Source: Hyphomicrobiales bacterium
Lineage (GTDB): Bacteria > Pseudomonadota > Alphaproteobacteria > Rhizobiales > Afifellaceae
DNA length: 6,941 nt
Direction of reading: 5' to 3'
Assembly (NCBI GenBank): GCA_013812985.1
Contig: JACCSN010000058.1
Coordinates: forward strand, 1 to 6,941
This document shows, one piece after another, positions 6,336 to 6,941 of the stretch (position 1 is its first letter; each line of letters starts with the position of its first letter). A program made the translations under genes and the position numbers. The notes beneath the pieces are model-generated. The model was not told the DNA's origin. It worked only from the letters and a program-made list of their open reading frames with translations, and ran no database searches.

Positions 6336-6536
6336 ATGCGTGACGACGCAAGACGCCAGGCGGCTTATGAGCGCGGCCGAACCGCCCTCCACTTCGTCGA
6401 CATGCAGCGCATTTTCCTCCTGCCGGGGCTGGATTCCGGCCATGCGGGCGATCATGACGACTACCTCCACAGCCGCGTCCGCGAGACCGTTCTGCCCAAC
6501 GCGCGCCGGACTGGTTGGTCTAGTCGCGCAGATTAG
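6336..6536 (+). pseudogene. Truncated isochorismatase-family cysteine hydrolase, N-terminal remnant
   Basis: A 66-codon frame from ATG 6336, with AAGGAG at 6317-6322 (13 bases upstream, rather far). Residues 14-24 read GRTALHFVDMQ, the first beta-strand of isochorismatase-like hydrolases with the catalytic Asp at 22. After a loop come DDYLHSRVRETVLPNARR (41-58), matching the segment that leads into the next helix. Homologues then continue LLxAARxxG and reach about 190-230 residues, with catalytic Lys and Cys further on. Here the resemblance breaks at about 6510 and a stop follows 8 codons later, so two of three catalytic residues are missing. No continuation is recognisable in the 20 bases before the converging gene at 6557. 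The original activity (amide or enol-ether hydrolysis) cannot be told. I judge it a non-functional relic; a small expressed peptide is possible. Confidence 0.6.
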
Positions 6537-6556
6537 CTGATCGGTTGCGAACCGCC

Positions 6557-6941
6557 CTACTCCGCCGCGGTCGCAAGCGCCTCGCGCTGCCGCCGCTTCC
6601 GCAGGTAAGCCCGCCAGGTCATCGCCCAGCGTTCCGGGTCCTCCAGCGGCGCCGGGTCGAGCTTGCCGATCACCTGGTTGTGCGGCGCGGTCTTCACCGT
6701 CTCGGGATCGGCATAAGCCTCGGCGCAGACATGGCGGAGCACGGCGATCCACGTGTCGATGTCCTCCTTCGACCACATCTCGCCGGCTTCCGGCGTGAAG
6801 GGATGCGGGACGAGCCACGGCTCGTGGCTCATCCAGAAGGCGTCGACGCCGAAATCGGCCATGCGGTTCTGCACGTCGGCGATGCCGATTCCGGTCTCGT
6901 CGAAGAGCTGGCCGAGGCTGAAGCGCGTCATCTCCATGCGC
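6557..6941 (-). CDS. GcvPB-like protein (glycine dehydrogenase decarboxylating subunit 2 family), C-terminal part
   Basis: The last 128 or so codons of a minus-strand gene whose 5' end lies beyond the right edge; the ATG at 6935-6937 is probably internal, since the frame is open to the edge. Visible are LGQLFDETGIGIADVQNRMADFG (residues 8-30 from that Met), VPHPFTPEAGEMWSKEDIDTW (43-63), EAYADP (73-78) and VKTAPHNQVIGKLD (81-94). This follows the C-terminus of the P-protein beta subunit: ETGV..DV..RLxDFG, then EPTE(S/T)ESK, then LKxAPH. P-protein is a PLP enzyme that decarboxylates glycine in the glycine cleavage system. Here EPTE(S/T)E reads EAGEMW, and no gcvT, gcvH or gcvPA gene is in the window (the flank beyond the edge is unseen). 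It may be a specialised paralogue rather than the housekeeping subunit. It ends with TAG at 6557-6559, converging on the hydrolase relic. Confidence 0.75.
   Translation of the reverse strand, partial: RMEMTRFSLGQLFDETGIGIADVQNRMADFGVDAFWMSHEPWLVPHPFTPEAGEMWSKEDIDTWIAVLRHVCAEAYADPETVKTAPHNQVIGKLDPAPLEDPERWAMTWRAYLRKRRQREALATAAE

Noticed and set aside
1..6941. CRISPR array, tRNA or rRNA gene, or insertion sequence with transposase
   Set aside because: No regularly spaced direct repeats, no tRNA-like cloverleaf or rRNA signature, and no transposase motifs were seen on either strand.

Overview
This is a high-GC bacterial window with AGGAG-type ribosome binding sites and GTG starts. It carries three unrelated palindromic intergenic repeats of the kind common in alphaproteobacterial genomes, so I infer an alphaproteobacterium, probably of the Hyphomicrobiales/Rhizobiales group. 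Nothing in the window identifies the species. The gene families point to amino-acid or amine metabolism: two PLP enzymes with different folds, part of a third PLP-fold (P-protein) enzyme, a DapA-type lyase and two short-chain dehydrogenases.

Layout from left to right. Positions 1-1133 hold the 3' three-quarters of a class III aminotransferase. Positions 1134-1358 hold a palindromic repeat and a truncated minus-strand gene start that is cut close to that repeat. Positions 1359-1679 encode a small conserved-looking protein of unknown function. Positions 1680-1953 are relatively AT-rich and hold dyads and a candidate sigma-70-type promoter. Positions 1954-6024 form one forward gene set: a DapA/NAL-family lyase, a diaminopimelate-decarboxylase-like (fold III PLP) enzyme, a repeat pair with long inverted arms, and two SDR genes separated by 2 bases. 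Positions 6025-6335 hold no gene but contain a third palindromic repeat. Positions 6336-6536 hold the decayed 5' part of an isochorismatase-family hydrolase gene. From the right edge, a minus-strand gene ends at 6557; its visible C-terminus resembles glycine dehydrogenase (decarboxylating) subunit 2 (GcvPB).

The forward set has the makings of a small catabolic or biosynthetic pathway: a C-C lyase, an amino-acid decarboxylase, two NAD(P)-dependent redox enzymes and, nearby, an aminotransferase. Several members lack residues that define the textbook enzyme of their family. The DapA homologue lacks the keto-acid-binding Arg and has Cys for the first Thr of the GTTGE motif. The decarboxylase has CNS where diaminopimelate decarboxylase has CES, and SR in place of GS after the ring-stacking His. 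The first SDR lacks the catalytic YxxxK pair. The GcvPB-like protein has an altered EPTE(S/T)E motif. Together these suggest a non-lysine, non-glycine-cleavage pathway whose substrate cannot be named from the sequence. The two gene remnants and three repeats show that the flanks have been rearranged.
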